Assembly: GCF_900111555.1 (NCBI RefSeq)
Contig: NZ_FOHZ01000001.1
Coordinates: forward strand, 537,758-601,757
Reading direction: 5' to 3'
Source: Marinobacter segnicrescens
Lineage (GTDB): Bacteria; Pseudomonadota; Gammaproteobacteria; Pseudomonadales; Oleiphilaceae
DNA length: 64,000 nt
Position numbers and translations under genes: made by a program. Every line of letters starts with the position of its first letter. Position 1 is the first letter of the stretch. Under the pieces are notes generated by a model that searched no databases, was not told the origin of the DNA, and saw only the letters and a list, made by a program, of their open reading frames with translations. Shown here piece by piece: positions 9,608-18,368 of the stretch.

Positions 9608-9807
9608 TCGAGCTACAAGACTCAACCTAGTACCCACCAAACGATCGGTCAATTTTATTGCGCTGACCTCCGGGATGCGGATATCCTGTTTATTAGTTCC
9701 CTATCCAGAGCATGCATGCGACCATAGCGGGGAAGGCAAAACCCGCAGTCAACCGGAAACCCGGTGGACATGGGCGCTCAGGTAATTGCAGCATCAGGAG
9801 TACAGAA

Positions 9808-10152
9808 ATGTCTTATACACCGTCCGTGGATCAGGAGAGGCTGGCACAACTGGCGAGCCAGTATCTGGGGAATACCCCGGTCACAGGAGATGTGATTTTC
9901 TTTGCTGACGAGGGTGAACGCCTGAGCCATGCTACCTGGCAATTGTCCCAAAAGGACCAGCGCAGACTCCAGGAATCCGGGTTCAAATCGGCACTGCTGG
10001 AACTCCTGGATGACCTGATCAGCCACCGGGCCAGTCAGCACCAGGCCAACCTCTGCCAGGGCGTCGTGAACATCGAGAAAAATCAGCTCAACATACAGTG
10101 GCTGCCCCTGGAAGAAGCCCAGATGCTGCGAAACCAGCGTAAGGCGAGCTAG
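9808..10152 (+). CDS. Hypothetical protein, 114 residues
   Basis: Not recognised. The ATG at 9808 is preceded by CAGGAG and gives a 114-residue soluble protein beginning MSYTPSVDQERLAQLASQYL, with no signal peptide or membrane segment. It contains a likely beta hairpin (TPVTGDVIFFADEGERL) and a helix (QKDQRRLQESGFKSALLELL), and is rich in Gln near the C-terminus. An upstream in-frame codon at 9712 would add 32 residues without a ribosome site, so I prefer the shorter form. It lies 99 bases before the thioesterase at 10252. Confidence 0.65.
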   Translation: MSYTPSVDQERLAQLASQYLGNTPVTGDVIFFADEGERLSHATWQLSQKDQRRLQESGFKSALLELLDDLISHRASQHQANLCQGVVNIEKNQLNIQWLPLEEAQMLRNQRKAS

Positions 10153-10251
10153 CGCTCTTTACAGCAGAACGTCACAGCACCTGGGCCGTACCATCCTGGC
10201 CCTGTGCCTGGACCTTCAACACAACCCTGACACCTGACCCGAAAACATCCC

Positions 10252-10668
10252 ATGAACGATCTCCAGAACCGACTTGAATCCAGCTTCCACGCCCGGGGCC
10301 TGATGAAAACCCTGGGGGCCCGATTGCTGTCCATTACCGACGGTGAAGTCCAGATAGAGTTGCCCTTCTCGCCAGACCTTACCCAGGGGCTTGGCTACCT
10401 GCATGCCGGCGTTGTCACCAGTCTTGTGGATACCGCCTGCGGCTATGCCGCCCTGACCCGGGCACCGGAGGGACATACCGTGGTGTCCGTTGAATTCAAG
10501 ACCAACTTTGTCAGACCCGCCGTCGGTGAGCGCTTCGTCGCCATTGGCAGGCTGGAAACCGCTGGCCGGATGCTGTCGGTTTGCCGGGGCGAGGTTCTTG
10601 CCTACTCCGGCGACAGTGTAAAAACCGTTGCCTTGATGCAGGCAACCATGGCCAATGTTCCAGGCTGA
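10252..10668 (+). CDS. PaaI-family hotdog thioesterase
   Basis: A 138-residue single hotdog-fold protein. The family signature LHAGVVTSLVDTACGYAALT lies at about residues 47-66, with the catalytic Asp in VDTACG and a preceding Leu-His-Ala-Gly turn. Such enzymes hydrolyse acyl- or aryl-CoA thioesters in the cytoplasm, often as housekeeping for CoA pools during aromatic or fatty acid breakdown. The downstream neighbour is the acyl-CoA synthetase at 10880, 211 bases away behind its own leader, so the two are probably separate transcripts serving one pathway. Confidence 0.9.
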   Translation: MNDLQNRLESSFHARGLMKTLGARLLSITDGEVQIELPFSPDLTQGLGYLHAGVVTSLVDTACGYAALTRAPEGHTVVSVEFKTNFVRPAVGERFVAIGRLETAGRMLSVCRGEVLAYSGDSVKTVALMQATMANVPG

Positions 10669-10725
10669 AAACCTTCTTATTTAGTACGCCTTTCTCTCCC
10701 GGCACCTCCTTGCCCCTGATCATAA

Positions 10726-10746
10726 TTCGTCCATTCCGACGATGGC
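10726..10746 (+). promoter_or_regulatory. Shared upstream motif, copy 1
   Basis: TTCGTCCAT, two bases (TC), then CGACGATGGC, lying 134 bases before the acyl-CoA synthetase. An identical motif with AA in the middle precedes the acyl-CoA dehydrogenase (13311-13331). Probably a common operator for fatty acid genes; the regulator is unknown. Confidence 0.4.
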
Positions 10747-10857
10747 CGGATTTCCCGGCCACTTCTACGTTGTTTAAGTAGCAACCAAGCTCACTATTAG
10801 CTTCAACGCATTCGCGGCCACCCCCGACAGGAAGGAGCCGCGATTCCCTGGAACACC

Positions 10858-10868
10858 AACAACAATAA
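10858..10868 (+). promoter_or_regulatory. A/C-rich leader (Crc/Hfq-like CA motif) before acyl-CoA synthetase
   Basis: AACAACAATAA runs into the AAGGAAG ribosome site of the gene at 10880. This is the same leader as at 5199 on the other strand, with the same 11 bases. Confidence 0.4.
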
Positions 10869-10879
10869 GGAAGATCGCG

Positions 10880-12520
10880 ATGTTGGGCATCATGCAAGAG
10901 CATCCCCTGATGATTTCCTCCCTCATCGAGCACGCCGCCCGGTTTCATCCGGACTCGGAAATTGTCACCCGAACGGTAGAAGGTCCGATCCACCGGACCA
11001 ATTACCTTGAGCTGAGAAACCGGTCGAAACAGGTAGCCAACGCACTGGAAAAATTGGGTATCGAGCAAGGGGACCGGGTCGGCACCCTGGCCTGGAATAC
11101 CTACCGGCACATGGAGCTTTATTTCGGCGTCTCCGGCTCCGGGGCGGTTTTGCACACCATCAACCCGCGACTGTTCGAGGAGCAGATTGAATACATCATC
11201 AACCACGCAGAAGACCGGGTGCTGATGTTCGACATCGCCTTTACCGACCTGGTCCAGAAACTGGCGCCAAAGCTGAAGTCCGTTGAATTCTATATTGCCA
11301 TGACCGACAAGGACTCCATGCCGGACATGGACCTGCCAAACCTCTACTGTTACGAGGAACTGGTGCAGGCAGAAAAGCCCGACTACCAGTGGCCACTGTT
11401 TGACGAGAGAACGGCTTCATCGCTTTGCTACACGTCAGGCACCACCGGCAACCCCAAGGGCGTCCTCTACTCCCACCGCTCCACCGTCCTCCATACCATC
11501 ATGGCCGCAACCCCGGACGGCGCCAACATCAGCGCATCCGAGTGCCTGCTCCTGATCGTTCCGATGTTCCACGCCAATGCCTGGGGCATACCCTACGCCG
11601 CCGCCATGACCGGCGCGAAGGTGGTGCTGCCGGGACCCCGGCTGGATGGTGAAAACCTGTATGACCTGATGGCCACGGAAGGTGTCACCTTCTCCCAGGG
11701 TGTGCCAACCGTCTGGCTGATGTTCCTGCAGTACATTGATTCAAAGCCCGGGCTGGACCTGTCAAAACTGCCCCTCAGAAAAGTCAGCATCGGCGGGGCT
11801 GCGCCACCCAGGAGCATGATCGAGCGGTTCGAAGATAATGGTATTGACGTCATGCAGGGCTGGGGCATGACCGAGACCAGCCCCCTCGGATTTGTGAACG
11901 GCGACCTGCTACCCAAGCACAAAAACCTCTCCAAGGACGAGCGCTTTGCCATCAAGTCCAAGCAGGGGCGCGGCATCTGGGGCGTCGAGTCCAAGATCAC
12001 CGATGACGAAGGCAACGAGCAACCCTGGGATGGCGAGTCCGTCGGCAACCTGATGATACGGGGCCCATGGATTGCCGCAGGCTATTTCAAGAAAGACAAC
12101 AGTGACCAACTCGACGCCGATGGATACTTCCCGACCGGCGATATCGCAACCATCGACAGCAATGGCTACCTGCAACTGGTTGACCGTTCCAAGGACGTCA
12201 TCAAGTCTGGCGGCGAGTGGATCTCCACCATGGAGCTTGAGAACCAGGCGGTATCACATCCTGACGTGGCCGAAGCCGCTGTCATCGGCATCCACCACCC
12301 GACCTGGCAGGAGCGGCCGTTGCTGATCGTGGTTGCAAAAGAAGGCGCCACGGTTACCTCCGACGACCTGATGCAATTCCTTGGTGAACGGGTCGCCAAG
12401 TGGTGGCTGCCGGATGACATCGCGTTCGTCGACGAGCTACCCCACACCGCCACCGGCAAACTGCTCAAAACGAAGCTACGGGAGCAGTTCAAAGGATACG
12501 TCGCAGCAGAAAGTTCCTGA
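10880..12520 (+). CDS. Fatty acyl-CoA synthetase (AlkK-like)
   Basis: A 546-residue AMP-forming CoA ligase, closest in style to AlkK medium-chain and related long-chain fatty acid ligases: it opens with [24 protein letters not shown] sequence and has [20 protein letters not shown]. Motifs are complete: [19 protein letters not shown] (P-loop), [31 protein letters not shown] (A5), [20 protein letters not shown] (A7), [15 protein letters not shown] (hinge) and [13 protein letters not shown] (catalytic Lys). It activates fatty acids for beta-oxidation. An acyl-CoA dehydrogenase with a shared upstream motif lies 0.9 kb downstream. Confidence 0.93.
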   Translation: MLGIMQEHPLMISSLIEHAARFHPDSEIVTRTVEGPIHRTNYLELRNRSKQVANALEKLGIEQGDRVGTLAWNTYRHMELYFGVSGSGAVLHTINPRLFEEQIEYIINHAEDRVLMFDIAFTDLVQKLAPKLKSVEFYIAMTDKDSMPDMDLPNLYCYEELVQAEKPDYQWPLFDERTASSLCYTSGTTGNPKGVLYSHRSTVLHTIMAATPDGANISASECLLLIVPMFHANAWGIPYAAAMTGAKVVLPGPRLDGENLYDLMATEGVTFSQGVPTVWLMFLQYIDSKPGLDLSKLPLRKVSIGGAAPPRSMIERFEDNGIDVMQGWGMTETSPLGFVNGDLLPKHKNLSKDERFAIKSKQGRGIWGVESKITDDEGNEQPWDGESVGNLMIRGPWIAAGYFKKDNSDQLDADGYFPTGDIATIDSNGYLQLVDRSKDVIKSGGEWISTMELENQAVSHPDVAEAAVIGIHHPTWQERPLLIVVAKEGATVTSDDLMQFLGERVAKWWLPDDIAFVDELPHTATGKLLKTKLREQFKGYVAAESS

Positions 12521-12555
12521 GTCCCCCCAACAATAACCCGAAGCCAGGTTTCGGA

Positions 12556-12583
12556 ATGGCCGGGGCCGGCAGGCCCCGACCAT
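12556..12583. terminator. Hairpin between convergent genes
   Basis: ATGGCCGGGGCC, a four-base loop (GGCA), then GGCCCCGACCAT: a strong GC stem with one internal mismatch, lying between the acyl-CoA synthetase stop (12520) and the convergent gene's stop (12609). No clear T run, so it may be a bidirectional or weak terminator. Confidence 0.45.
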
Positions 12584-12608
12584 TACGACAATCTACTTGG
12601 GTTAAACG

Positions 12609-13115
12609 TTACCGCAAGTCACGCTGAAGTTGACGCTGGTGCTCCAGCATCTGTTCCATCATCAGCTGCATCTGGTCCATGCGCTGCTCCATGAGCTGAA
12701 CGCGTTCATCAGTGTTCATCCCGGAGCCGGCTTGTCCCGGGCCGCCCTGACCTGGGGACATGCCCTGGTTATTCCGCATGCCCGGGCTGTTACCGCCCTG
12801 TTGGCGATTTCCCATACCCTGGTTATTCATCATTCCCTGCGGCCCGGACATGCCCCGCATCATCTGCATGTGCTGCTGCATCTGCTCCATATGCTGCTGC
12901 ATCAACTCATTCCGCTGCTCGCGCTGTTGACCGGTATCGCCCCGCATTCTCTGGTTCATCTCCTGCATACGGGACATATTTTGCTGCATTTGCTGCATCT
13001 GTTCCTGGGACATCATGGTGCCCGCGGGCCGCCCCTGACTGCCCTGCCCCTGAGCCAGGGCAACCGGTGCAACGAGCATCATGGAAACGGCGACAAATCG
13101 CACAATTCTGTTCAT
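12609..13115 (-). CDS. Secreted Met/Gln-rich low-complexity protein
   Basis: A 168-residue protein of no recognised family. The ATG at 13115, behind AGGAGG, opens a clear signal peptide (MNRIVRFVAVSMMLVAPVALA), so it is likely periplasmic. The mature chain is almost entirely Met, Gln, Asn, Gly and Arg: an N-terminal coiled region rich in QMQQM and MxxM repeats (residues about 30-85), a Gly/Asn/Met-rich stretch (GMNNQGM-like, 85-130), and a C-terminal helix (LMEQRMDQMQLMMEQMLEHQ). Clustered methionines are common in periplasmic copper-binding proteins, while the helical part resembles Spy/CpxP-like chaperones; either is only a guess. Confidence 0.8.
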   Translation of the reverse strand: MNRIVRFVAVSMMLVAPVALAQGQGSQGRPAGTMMSQEQMQQMQQNMSRMQEMNQRMRGDTGQQREQRNELMQQHMEQMQQHMQMMRGMSGPQGMMNNQGMGNRQQGGNSPGMRNNQGMSPGQGGPGQAGSGMNTDERVQLMEQRMDQMQLMMEQMLEHQRQLQRDLR

Positions 13116-13310
13116 CGCAAACCTCCTGCGAAGCGATGTGGACGACAAACACAGTAAAGCTCAAGAGCCCTTGCTTTGCCACCAGGCCCTGCGGAACCAC
13201 CCGCCGTTTCCACTCCAGGTCAATCCGCACTCCAACCCTTATCCACCTCCTTAATAAAAGTCCTTGTCTGGCCAATCACCTCGCTTTAATCTATAGAGCG
13301 CTCGCACTAT

Positions 13311-13331
13311 TTCGTCCATAACGACGATGGC
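13311..13331 (+). promoter_or_regulatory. Shared upstream motif, copy 2 (in a 318-base intergenic region)
   Basis: TTCGTCCAT, AA, CGACGATGGC: 19 of 21 positions are identical to the site at 10726-10746. It lies 103 bases before the acyl-CoA dehydrogenase. The rest of the gap 13116-13433 shows no gene or RNA that I can support. Confidence 0.4.
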
Positions 13332-13433
13332 AGTTATGGCCCACGAAGCCACAATGAGACCTATACCAGACTGATCGGCATCGCCTCCCTTCAACGGAGC
13401 GAACTGCCTGCAAGACCTTTGCCGGAGATAACA

Positions 13434-14642
13434 ATGACAAACACCACCATGGACCCGATAACAGACGACAGCTTTCCGGACCGGGCTCGGGCGGAAGAAA
13501 TCGCCGAGAAAGTCGAACGGTTTGTTCGCGATGTGGTCATTCCCTATGAAAGCGACCCGCGGCGGGACCACCACGACTGCCCTACCGATGAGCTGACCCA
13601 GGAAATGCGCGCCAAGGCCCGGGAGGCCGGCGTACTGACACCCCACATCTTCCCGGAAGGCGGTCACCTGAGCCAGCGTGGCACCGCCATGGTGCTGATC
13701 CGCAGCGGTCTCTCTCCCCTTGGCCCGCTGGCCTGTAACACGGCCGCACCAGACGAAGGCAACATGTTCCTGCTGGGCAAGATGGGCAGCGACCTGATCA
13801 AGGAACGCTTCCTGAAACCCATCGTGGCTGGCGAGAAGCGCTCCGCGTTCTTCATGACCGAGCCGTCCCAGGAAGGTGGTGCGGGGTCTGACCCGTCCAT
13901 GATGATGACCGAGTGCCACAAAGACGGCGACGAGTGGGTCATCAACGGTCGCAAGGCGTTTATTACCGGTGCCCAGGGCGCGGGTGTCGGCATCATCATG
14001 GCCAAGGCGCCGGAAGGGGCCAGCATGTTCCTGGTGGACCTGCCAAACCCGGCGATCCAGATCGATAACGTGCCCAATACCATGGACAGCTCCATGCCTG
14101 GGGGCCATGCCACACTGACTATCAAGAACCTGCGGGTGCCGGAAGAACAGATGCTCGGCGCAGCCGGCGACGGCTTCCGCTACGCCCAGGTACGCCTGGC
14201 ACCGGCCCGCCTGTCACACTGCATGCGCTGGCTGGGTGCCTGTATCCGCGCCAACGAGATTGCCACCGACTACGTTAACCGTCGCATGGCCTTCGGCAAG
14301 CAGCTGATTGACCACGAAGGTGTCGGCTTCATGCTGGCTGAGAACAAGATCGACCTGCAGCAATGCCAGCTGATGATCGACTGGTGCGCCAGCGTGCTGG
14401 ACCGGGGCGAACAAGGCGGCACCGAAAGTTCCATGGCCAAGGTCGCCGTCAGTGAAGCCCTGATGCGCATTGCCGACCGCTGCGTCCAGGTAATGGGCGG
14501 CAACGGCCTGACCGAGCACACCATCGTGGAACAGGTATTCCGTGAAATCCGCGCCTTCCGCGTATACGACGGCCCCACCGAGGTCCACAAGTGGTCCCTG
14601 GCCAAGAAGATCAAGCGGGACTGGAAACGCGATAACGGCTGA
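13434..14642 (+). CDS. Acyl-CoA dehydrogenase
   Basis: A 402-residue FAD-dependent acyl-CoA dehydrogenase catalysing alpha,beta-oxidation of an acyl-CoA, with electrons passing to ETF. Visible features are FFMTEPSQEGGAGSDPSMMM (FAD/substrate loop), WVINGRKAFITGAQGA (FAD-binding strand), RMAFGKQLIDHEGVGFMLAE and the C-terminal VMGGNGLTEHTIVEQVFREI-REIRAFRVYDGPTEVHKWSL region. Such C-terminal features resemble the ACAD10/11 branch. The ATG at 13434 follows CCGGAGATAACA. It is probably coregulated with the acyl-CoA synthetase by the motif at 13311, and it ends in a strong terminator. Confidence 0.93.
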   Translation: MTNTTMDPITDDSFPDRARAEEIAEKVERFVRDVVIPYESDPRRDHHDCPTDELTQEMRAKAREAGVLTPHIFPEGGHLSQRGTAMVLIRSGLSPLGPLACNTAAPDEGNMFLLGKMGSDLIKERFLKPIVAGEKRSAFFMTEPSQEGGAGSDPSMMMTECHKDGDEWVINGRKAFITGAQGAGVGIIMAKAPEGASMFLVDLPNPAIQIDNVPNTMDSSMPGGHATLTIKNLRVPEEQMLGAAGDGFRYAQVRLAPARLSHCMRWLGACIRANEIATDYVNRRMAFGKQLIDHEGVGFMLAENKIDLQQCQLMIDWCASVLDRGEQGGTESSMAKVAVSEALMRIADRCVQVMGGNGLTEHTIVEQVFREIRAFRVYDGPTEVHKWSLAKKIKRDWKRDNG

Positions 14643-14719
14643 CAATCAACAAAAGAACCCTTCGGTGACTTGCTGAAGTTGCCTCCTTGACCTGGACCAT
14701 CTCCCGGTTCAAGGCCTCG

Positions 14720-14751
14720 CCCCGGTGCCGCTGGTACCGGGGTATTTTTTT
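14720..14751 (+). terminator. Rho-independent terminator after acyl-CoA dehydrogenase
   Basis: CCCCGGT, nine-base loop, ACCGGGG, then TATTTTTTT. Strong stem and T run; it overlaps the end of the convergent LysR gene by two bases. Confidence 0.85.
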
Positions 14752-15655
14752 ATCCGGCGGGTGAACCCACAAACTGCTCAACCAGGAAGTCGATCATCAG
14801 CCGGACCTTGGCTGGCAAACGGCGATCCGGCGGAAACATCACATAAAGCCCGCCAAGCTCCACCAACGGCTGGTCGAGCTCCAGTGACACCAGTTCACCC
14901 TTGGCGATCGCCCGGTCCACGATAAAGTCCGGCTGGTAGATGATGCCCTGCCCGCCCACAGCCGCAGCCAGCAAGGCATCGCCATTATTGGCTGTCAGAT
15001 TGCCGTGCACCGGCACCTTGATATCCCCCTGGCGACCGAAGGCCCAGGGGCCCTTGCCCTGCAGGGGCGACAAGGTATAGCCAAGGCAGTTGTGCTCAGC
15101 CAGGTCCGCCACCCGGCGAGGTCGGCCGTGCCGCGCCAGGTAGTCGGGTGAGGCACACACATATAGCTGACAGTTGCCCAGCCGACGGGCCTTGAGCGAA
15201 CTGTCCGCCAGGTGACCAATACGAACGCCCAGGTCCCAGCCTTCCCGTATCAGGTCATGCTGCGCATCGCTGAGCCCCACCTCTACATCGATTCCGGGAT
15301 AACGACGACTGAACTCCGGTAACAGGGGCGCAATAAAACGTGTGCCGAAAGAGTGGGGCAGATTCATGCGCAGTCGTCCGACGGCTTCCGTGCGCTGTAC
15401 GCTGACTTCGGCTTCCGCCTCGTCCAGCTCCTGCAGAATGCTGCGGCACGACTCCAGGAACTCCGTGCCCGCATCCGTCAGTGTCAGCTTGCGGGTGGTG
15501 CGGTGCAGCAACTTCACGCCCAGCCGAGCCTCCAGCGCATCCATATGCTTGGTAGCCATGGCCGGAGACATGTCCATCACCCGGCCGGCAGCAGAAAGAC
15601 TGCCATGGGTGGCCGCCTGTACGAACACCCTCATGCTGATAAAGCGGTCCAGCAT
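14750..15655 (-). CDS. LysR-family transcriptional regulator
   Basis: A 301-residue LysR regulator: an N-terminal winged helix-turn-helix (ISMRVFVQAATHGSLSAAGR, followed by MDALEARLGVKLLHRTTRKL) and a C-terminal co-inducer-binding domain, close to the CrgA/DsdC-like branch that regulates small redox genes. It is divergent from the dioxygenase-family gene at 15772 with 116 bases between them, the usual LysR arrangement, so that gene is the likely target. The inducer is not evident. Confidence 0.93.
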   Translation of the reverse strand: MLDRFISMRVFVQAATHGSLSAAGRVMDMSPAMATKHMDALEARLGVKLLHRTTRKLTLTDAGTEFLESCRSILQELDEAEAEVSVQRTEAVGRLRMNLPHSFGTRFIAPLLPEFSRRYPGIDVEVGLSDAQHDLIREGWDLGVRIGHLADSSLKARRLGNCQLYVCASPDYLARHGRPRRVADLAEHNCLGYTLSPLQGKGPWAFGRQGDIKVPVHGNLTANNGDALLAAAVGGQGIIYQPDFIVDRAIAKGELVSLELDQPLVELGGLYVMFPPDRRLPAKVRLMIDFLVEQFVGSPAG

Positions 15656-15771
15656 TCTATTTCACACTCCTGGTTAAAGGTGTTTTCCGATTTTAGCAGG
15701 TTCTCGCACCCGCGAATAAAACGTAAATTACCAGCTATTGATCAATCGCAATATCCAGCGAGGTACCAACC

Positions 15772-16599
15772 ATGGCGAATCCAGCGTTCTCCGCTGCACC
15801 CGCTACCCAGCCGGTCCTTTTCATTCCCCATGGCGCGGGCCCGTGCTTCTTTATGGACTGGACACCCGCTGACGCCTGGCATGGTATGGCAGATTTTCTG
15901 CGCAACATTCACTCATCGTTGCCAGAAAAACCACGGGCCATCCTCATGGTATCCGCCCACTGGCTGACAGAAGATTTCACCGTGACCGCCGGCAAACAGC
16001 CCGCGCTCATCTTCGACTATTACGGCTTTCCCGAACATACCTACGAGCTGACCTACCCCGCCCCGGGCGATCCGGCGCTGGCACAAAGGGTTACCGGCCT
16101 TCTGGCCCAGTCAGGACTGTCCTGCCGGCAGAACAGGGAGCGGGGATTTGACCATGGCATGTTTATCCCGCTGAAGCTGATGTTCCCCGCCGCTGACATT
16201 CCGGTTGTGCAGCTTTCCCTGCGCGCCGACCTGGACCCTGCAACCCACCAGCGGGCCGGCAAGGCCCTGGAGACGCTGCGCAGGGAGGGCGTACTGATCA
16301 TCGCCAGCGGCATGAGTTTTCATAATATGCGCGGCTACGGCGACCCTCACTTCACGCCGCTTTCCGAGGCTTTTGACGCCTGGCTGAGCGAGACTATGGA
16401 AGCGCCAGCGGCGCAAAGGGAGGACAGGCTCGACCACTGGAGCTCAGCACCCTATGCCCACCAGTGCCACCCGTCAGGGCACGAGGAACACCTGTTGCCA
16501 CTGATGGTGGCCGCCGGCGCCGCAGGTGACGACACCGGGCAGAAACCGTGGTCCGGGCAGGTACTCAAAACACAACTTTCAGCCTTCCGGTTTGGCTGA
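15772..16599 (+). CDS. DODA-type extradiol dioxygenase (LigB/YgiD family)
   Basis: A 275-residue class III ring-cleavage dioxygenase of the 4,5-DOPA dioxygenase (YgiD) type. Metal-ligand histidines can be placed in FIPHGAGPCFF, MVSAHWLTEDF, GFDHGMFIPLKLMFP and the C-terminal HPSGHEEHLLPLMVA. The FDYYGFPEHTYELTYPAPGD segment is characteristic of this family. It probably opens a catecholic substrate using Fe(II) or Zn(II). It is divergent from a LysR regulator, which likely controls it. The substrate is unknown. Confidence 0.92.
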   Translation: MANPAFSAAPATQPVLFIPHGAGPCFFMDWTPADAWHGMADFLRNIHSSLPEKPRAILMVSAHWLTEDFTVTAGKQPALIFDYYGFPEHTYELTYPAPGDPALAQRVTGLLAQSGLSCRQNRERGFDHGMFIPLKLMFPAADIPVVQLSLRADLDPATHQRAGKALETLRREGVLIIASGMSFHNMRGYGDPHFTPLSEAFDAWLSETMEAPAAQREDRLDHWSSAPYAHQCHPSGHEEHLLPLMVAAGAAGDDTGQKPWSGQVLKTQLSAFRFG

Positions 16600-16758
16600 A
16601 TACAGTCCTGTATTGGTCTCGTCCATGACGGTCCTGATCATCGGGCACATCGGCATGACTCTGCTGCACCACTTCCGGGGCGAGGCTGTGCTTAAGCGAA
16701 TGGTATAAACAAATTCGGCACCCCCTGATTCAGGTATACACGGCTTGTTTAAACCACC

Positions 16759-17376
16759 TCAATCCCAGCGGGCGCGGGAATAACTGAACACCGGCAGCGA
16801 CAGCTTCCAGCGGATGGCAGACATCCGCAGCAACAGCCCAAGGCTGAACGCCGCCAGCAGGGTGATGTTTTCGCCCACCCCGTGGTTCAGCAGGGTGAGA
16901 TAGAACAGCGCCACCACCAGGGAAACGCTGGCGTAGAGCTCGTGGCGCAGTACCTGGGGAGTCCGATTGCACATGATGTCCCGGATAATGCCGCCAAAAA
17001 TCCCTGTGGTTATTCCTGCCATGACCACCACGACCGTCTCATAGCCCAGCCTGAGGGCCACATTGCAGCCAATCACGGTAAAGGCCACCAGGCCAATGGC
17101 GTCAAGCACGAGAAACAGCTGATGAAGGTGGCGCATGAACCGGGCGATAACAATGGTTACCAGACCGCCGGTAATCGTCATATAGATGTAGAGGGGGTGC
17201 TGGGTCCAGGTAACCGGGAAGTTACCCAGCAGGATATCCCGCACCGTGCCACCGCCCAGGGCCGTGAAAAAGGCAATCACGGCAACACCGAACAGATCCA
17301 TGTTCCGCCGGCCGGCAGTCAGCGCTCCGGACATGGCTTCGGCGGTAATGGCAATCATATAGATAGAGGTCAGCAC
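16759..17376 (-). CDS. TRIC/UPF0126-family membrane protein under a glycine riboswitch
   Basis: A 205-residue inner-membrane protein of the bacterial TRIC channel family (YadS/YicG, two UPF0126 repeats): seven hydrophobic segments, with the repeated GGGTVRDILLG (residues about 40-50) and GGIIRDIMCN (about 125-135) marking the two halves. The start is GTG at 17376 behind AGGAG. A tandem glycine riboswitch ends 28 bases upstream, which points to a role in glycine (or a related ion) export or homeostasis. The link to glycine comes from the RNA, not from the protein sequence. Confidence 0.9.
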   Translation of the reverse strand: MLTSIYMIAITAEAMSGALTAGRRNMDLFGVAVIAFFTALGGGTVRDILLGNFPVTWTQHPLYIYMTITGGLVTIVIARFMRHLHQLFLVLDAIGLVAFTVIGCNVALRLGYETVVVVMAGITTGIFGGIIRDIMCNRTPQVLRHELYASVSLVVALFYLTLLNHGVGENITLLAAFSLGLLLRMSAIRWKLSLPVFSYSRARWD

Positions 17377-17404
17377 ACAGCACTCCTGCGTTTCTGTGGC
17401 CTCT

Positions 17405-17580
17405 CCCCCTGTCCCTGATACCTGAGAGTGTACAGGGCCTGACCCTGCTTGCCCCTTCGGTGGGCTGCTGTGCAGCCTCTCTCCAGACGGCGTTAAAAAA
17501 TGCCCGCAGTACCTGTGCCTGAGCGTTTATGGGAGTTTGCGCCTTCGGCGGGGCTCTCAGCCCTCTCTCCTGCGGAGTGG
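17405..17580 (-). ncRNA. Tandem glycine riboswitch (two aptamers)
   Basis: On the minus strand, aptamer 1 (about 17580-17504) contains GGAGAG, GCCGAAGGCGCAAACTCCC and GCTCAGGCACAGG, closed by CCGCAG pairing with CTGCGG. Aptamer 2 (about 17490-17405) contains GGAGAG, CACCGAAGGGGCAAGC and ACTCTCAGGTATCAGGGACA. These are the conserved glycine aptamer blocks in the right order, separated by a short linker with a run of A/T. It sits directly upstream of the ribosome site of the TRIC-family gene. The aptamers are clear; the ON or OFF sense was not determined. Confidence 0.92.
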
Positions 17581-17764
17581 CGGATTATAGAGATGCCCAT
17601 GCCGGGCGTCGAGTGGCAATCAAAGATCGAATCAACCGTCGAATCGGTTGAACAACTCTGCCAAAAAGCCCCGATATCATTATGTTCGAAACGGCGCTAG
17701 ATTAAGTTAGTAAGCGAATAACTTCATCACCCCATGCAGTGGCTCAAAAAGGAGATTTCCGATC

Positions 17765-18328
17765 ATGTCGCTCAAACTCCAAACCATCATCTGTAGCACC
17801 CGCCCCGGGCGTATCGGCCCATCTGTCGGCGAGTGGTTTCACGAGGTTGCCGGTACCCACGGAGCATTCGACAGCGAACTGGTCGACCTGGCCAGCTTCA
17901 ACCTTCCGATTTATGACGAACCCAACCACCCGCGTACCCAGAAGTACGAGCACGACCACACCAGGGCCTGGTCCGAAAGCGTGGCCAGTGCCGATGCCTA
18001 TGTGTTTGTGATGCCGGAATACAACTTCAACCCGCCACCCTCGTTCGTGAATGCCGTCAACTACGTCTACAACGAATGGAACTACAAGCCCTGCGGCTTC
18101 GTCAGTTACGGTGGCGTATCCGGGGGCTTACGCTCTGCCCAGGCCGCCAAGAACCTGGTCACCACGGTAAAAATGATGCCCATGGTGGAATGCGTTATGG
18201 TGCAGATGCCCTGGGAAAACCTGGCCGATGACGGCAGCTTTGCCGCGGCCGATATGCATACCAGCTCTGCCAACACCATGCTGGAAGAAATGGCCAAATG
18301 GGCGAAGGCGCTGAAAGCCATGCGTTGA
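17765..18328 (+). CDS. NADPH-dependent FMN reductase
   Basis: A 187-residue flavodoxin-fold reductase that uses NAD(P)H to reduce FMN or, in related proteins, quinones or azo compounds. The N-terminal phosphate loop STRPGRIGPSVGEWF and the FMN-ring loop VMPEYNFNPPPSFVNAVNY are typical, followed by CGFVSYGGVSGGLRSAQ. A good AAGGAG site precedes the ATG. It stands alone between the riboswitch region (divergent) and the convergent accessory cluster. Confidence 0.92.
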   Translation: MSLKLQTIICSTRPGRIGPSVGEWFHEVAGTHGAFDSELVDLASFNLPIYDEPNHPRTQKYEHDHTRAWSESVASADAYVFVMPEYNFNPPPSFVNAVNYVYNEWNYKPCGFVSYGGVSGGLRSAQAAKNLVTTVKMMPMVECVMVQMPWENLADDGSFAAADMHTSSANTMLEEMAKWAKALKAMR

Positions 18329-18368
18329 GGCCGGGCCACAGACGATCCGCTTGGGCTCTGGCAACAAG

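Noticed and set aside
16616..16640. Third copy of the TTCGTCCAT motif after the dioxygenase gene
   Set aside because: Only the first part matches and it lies downstream of a stop codon with no gene start in reach.
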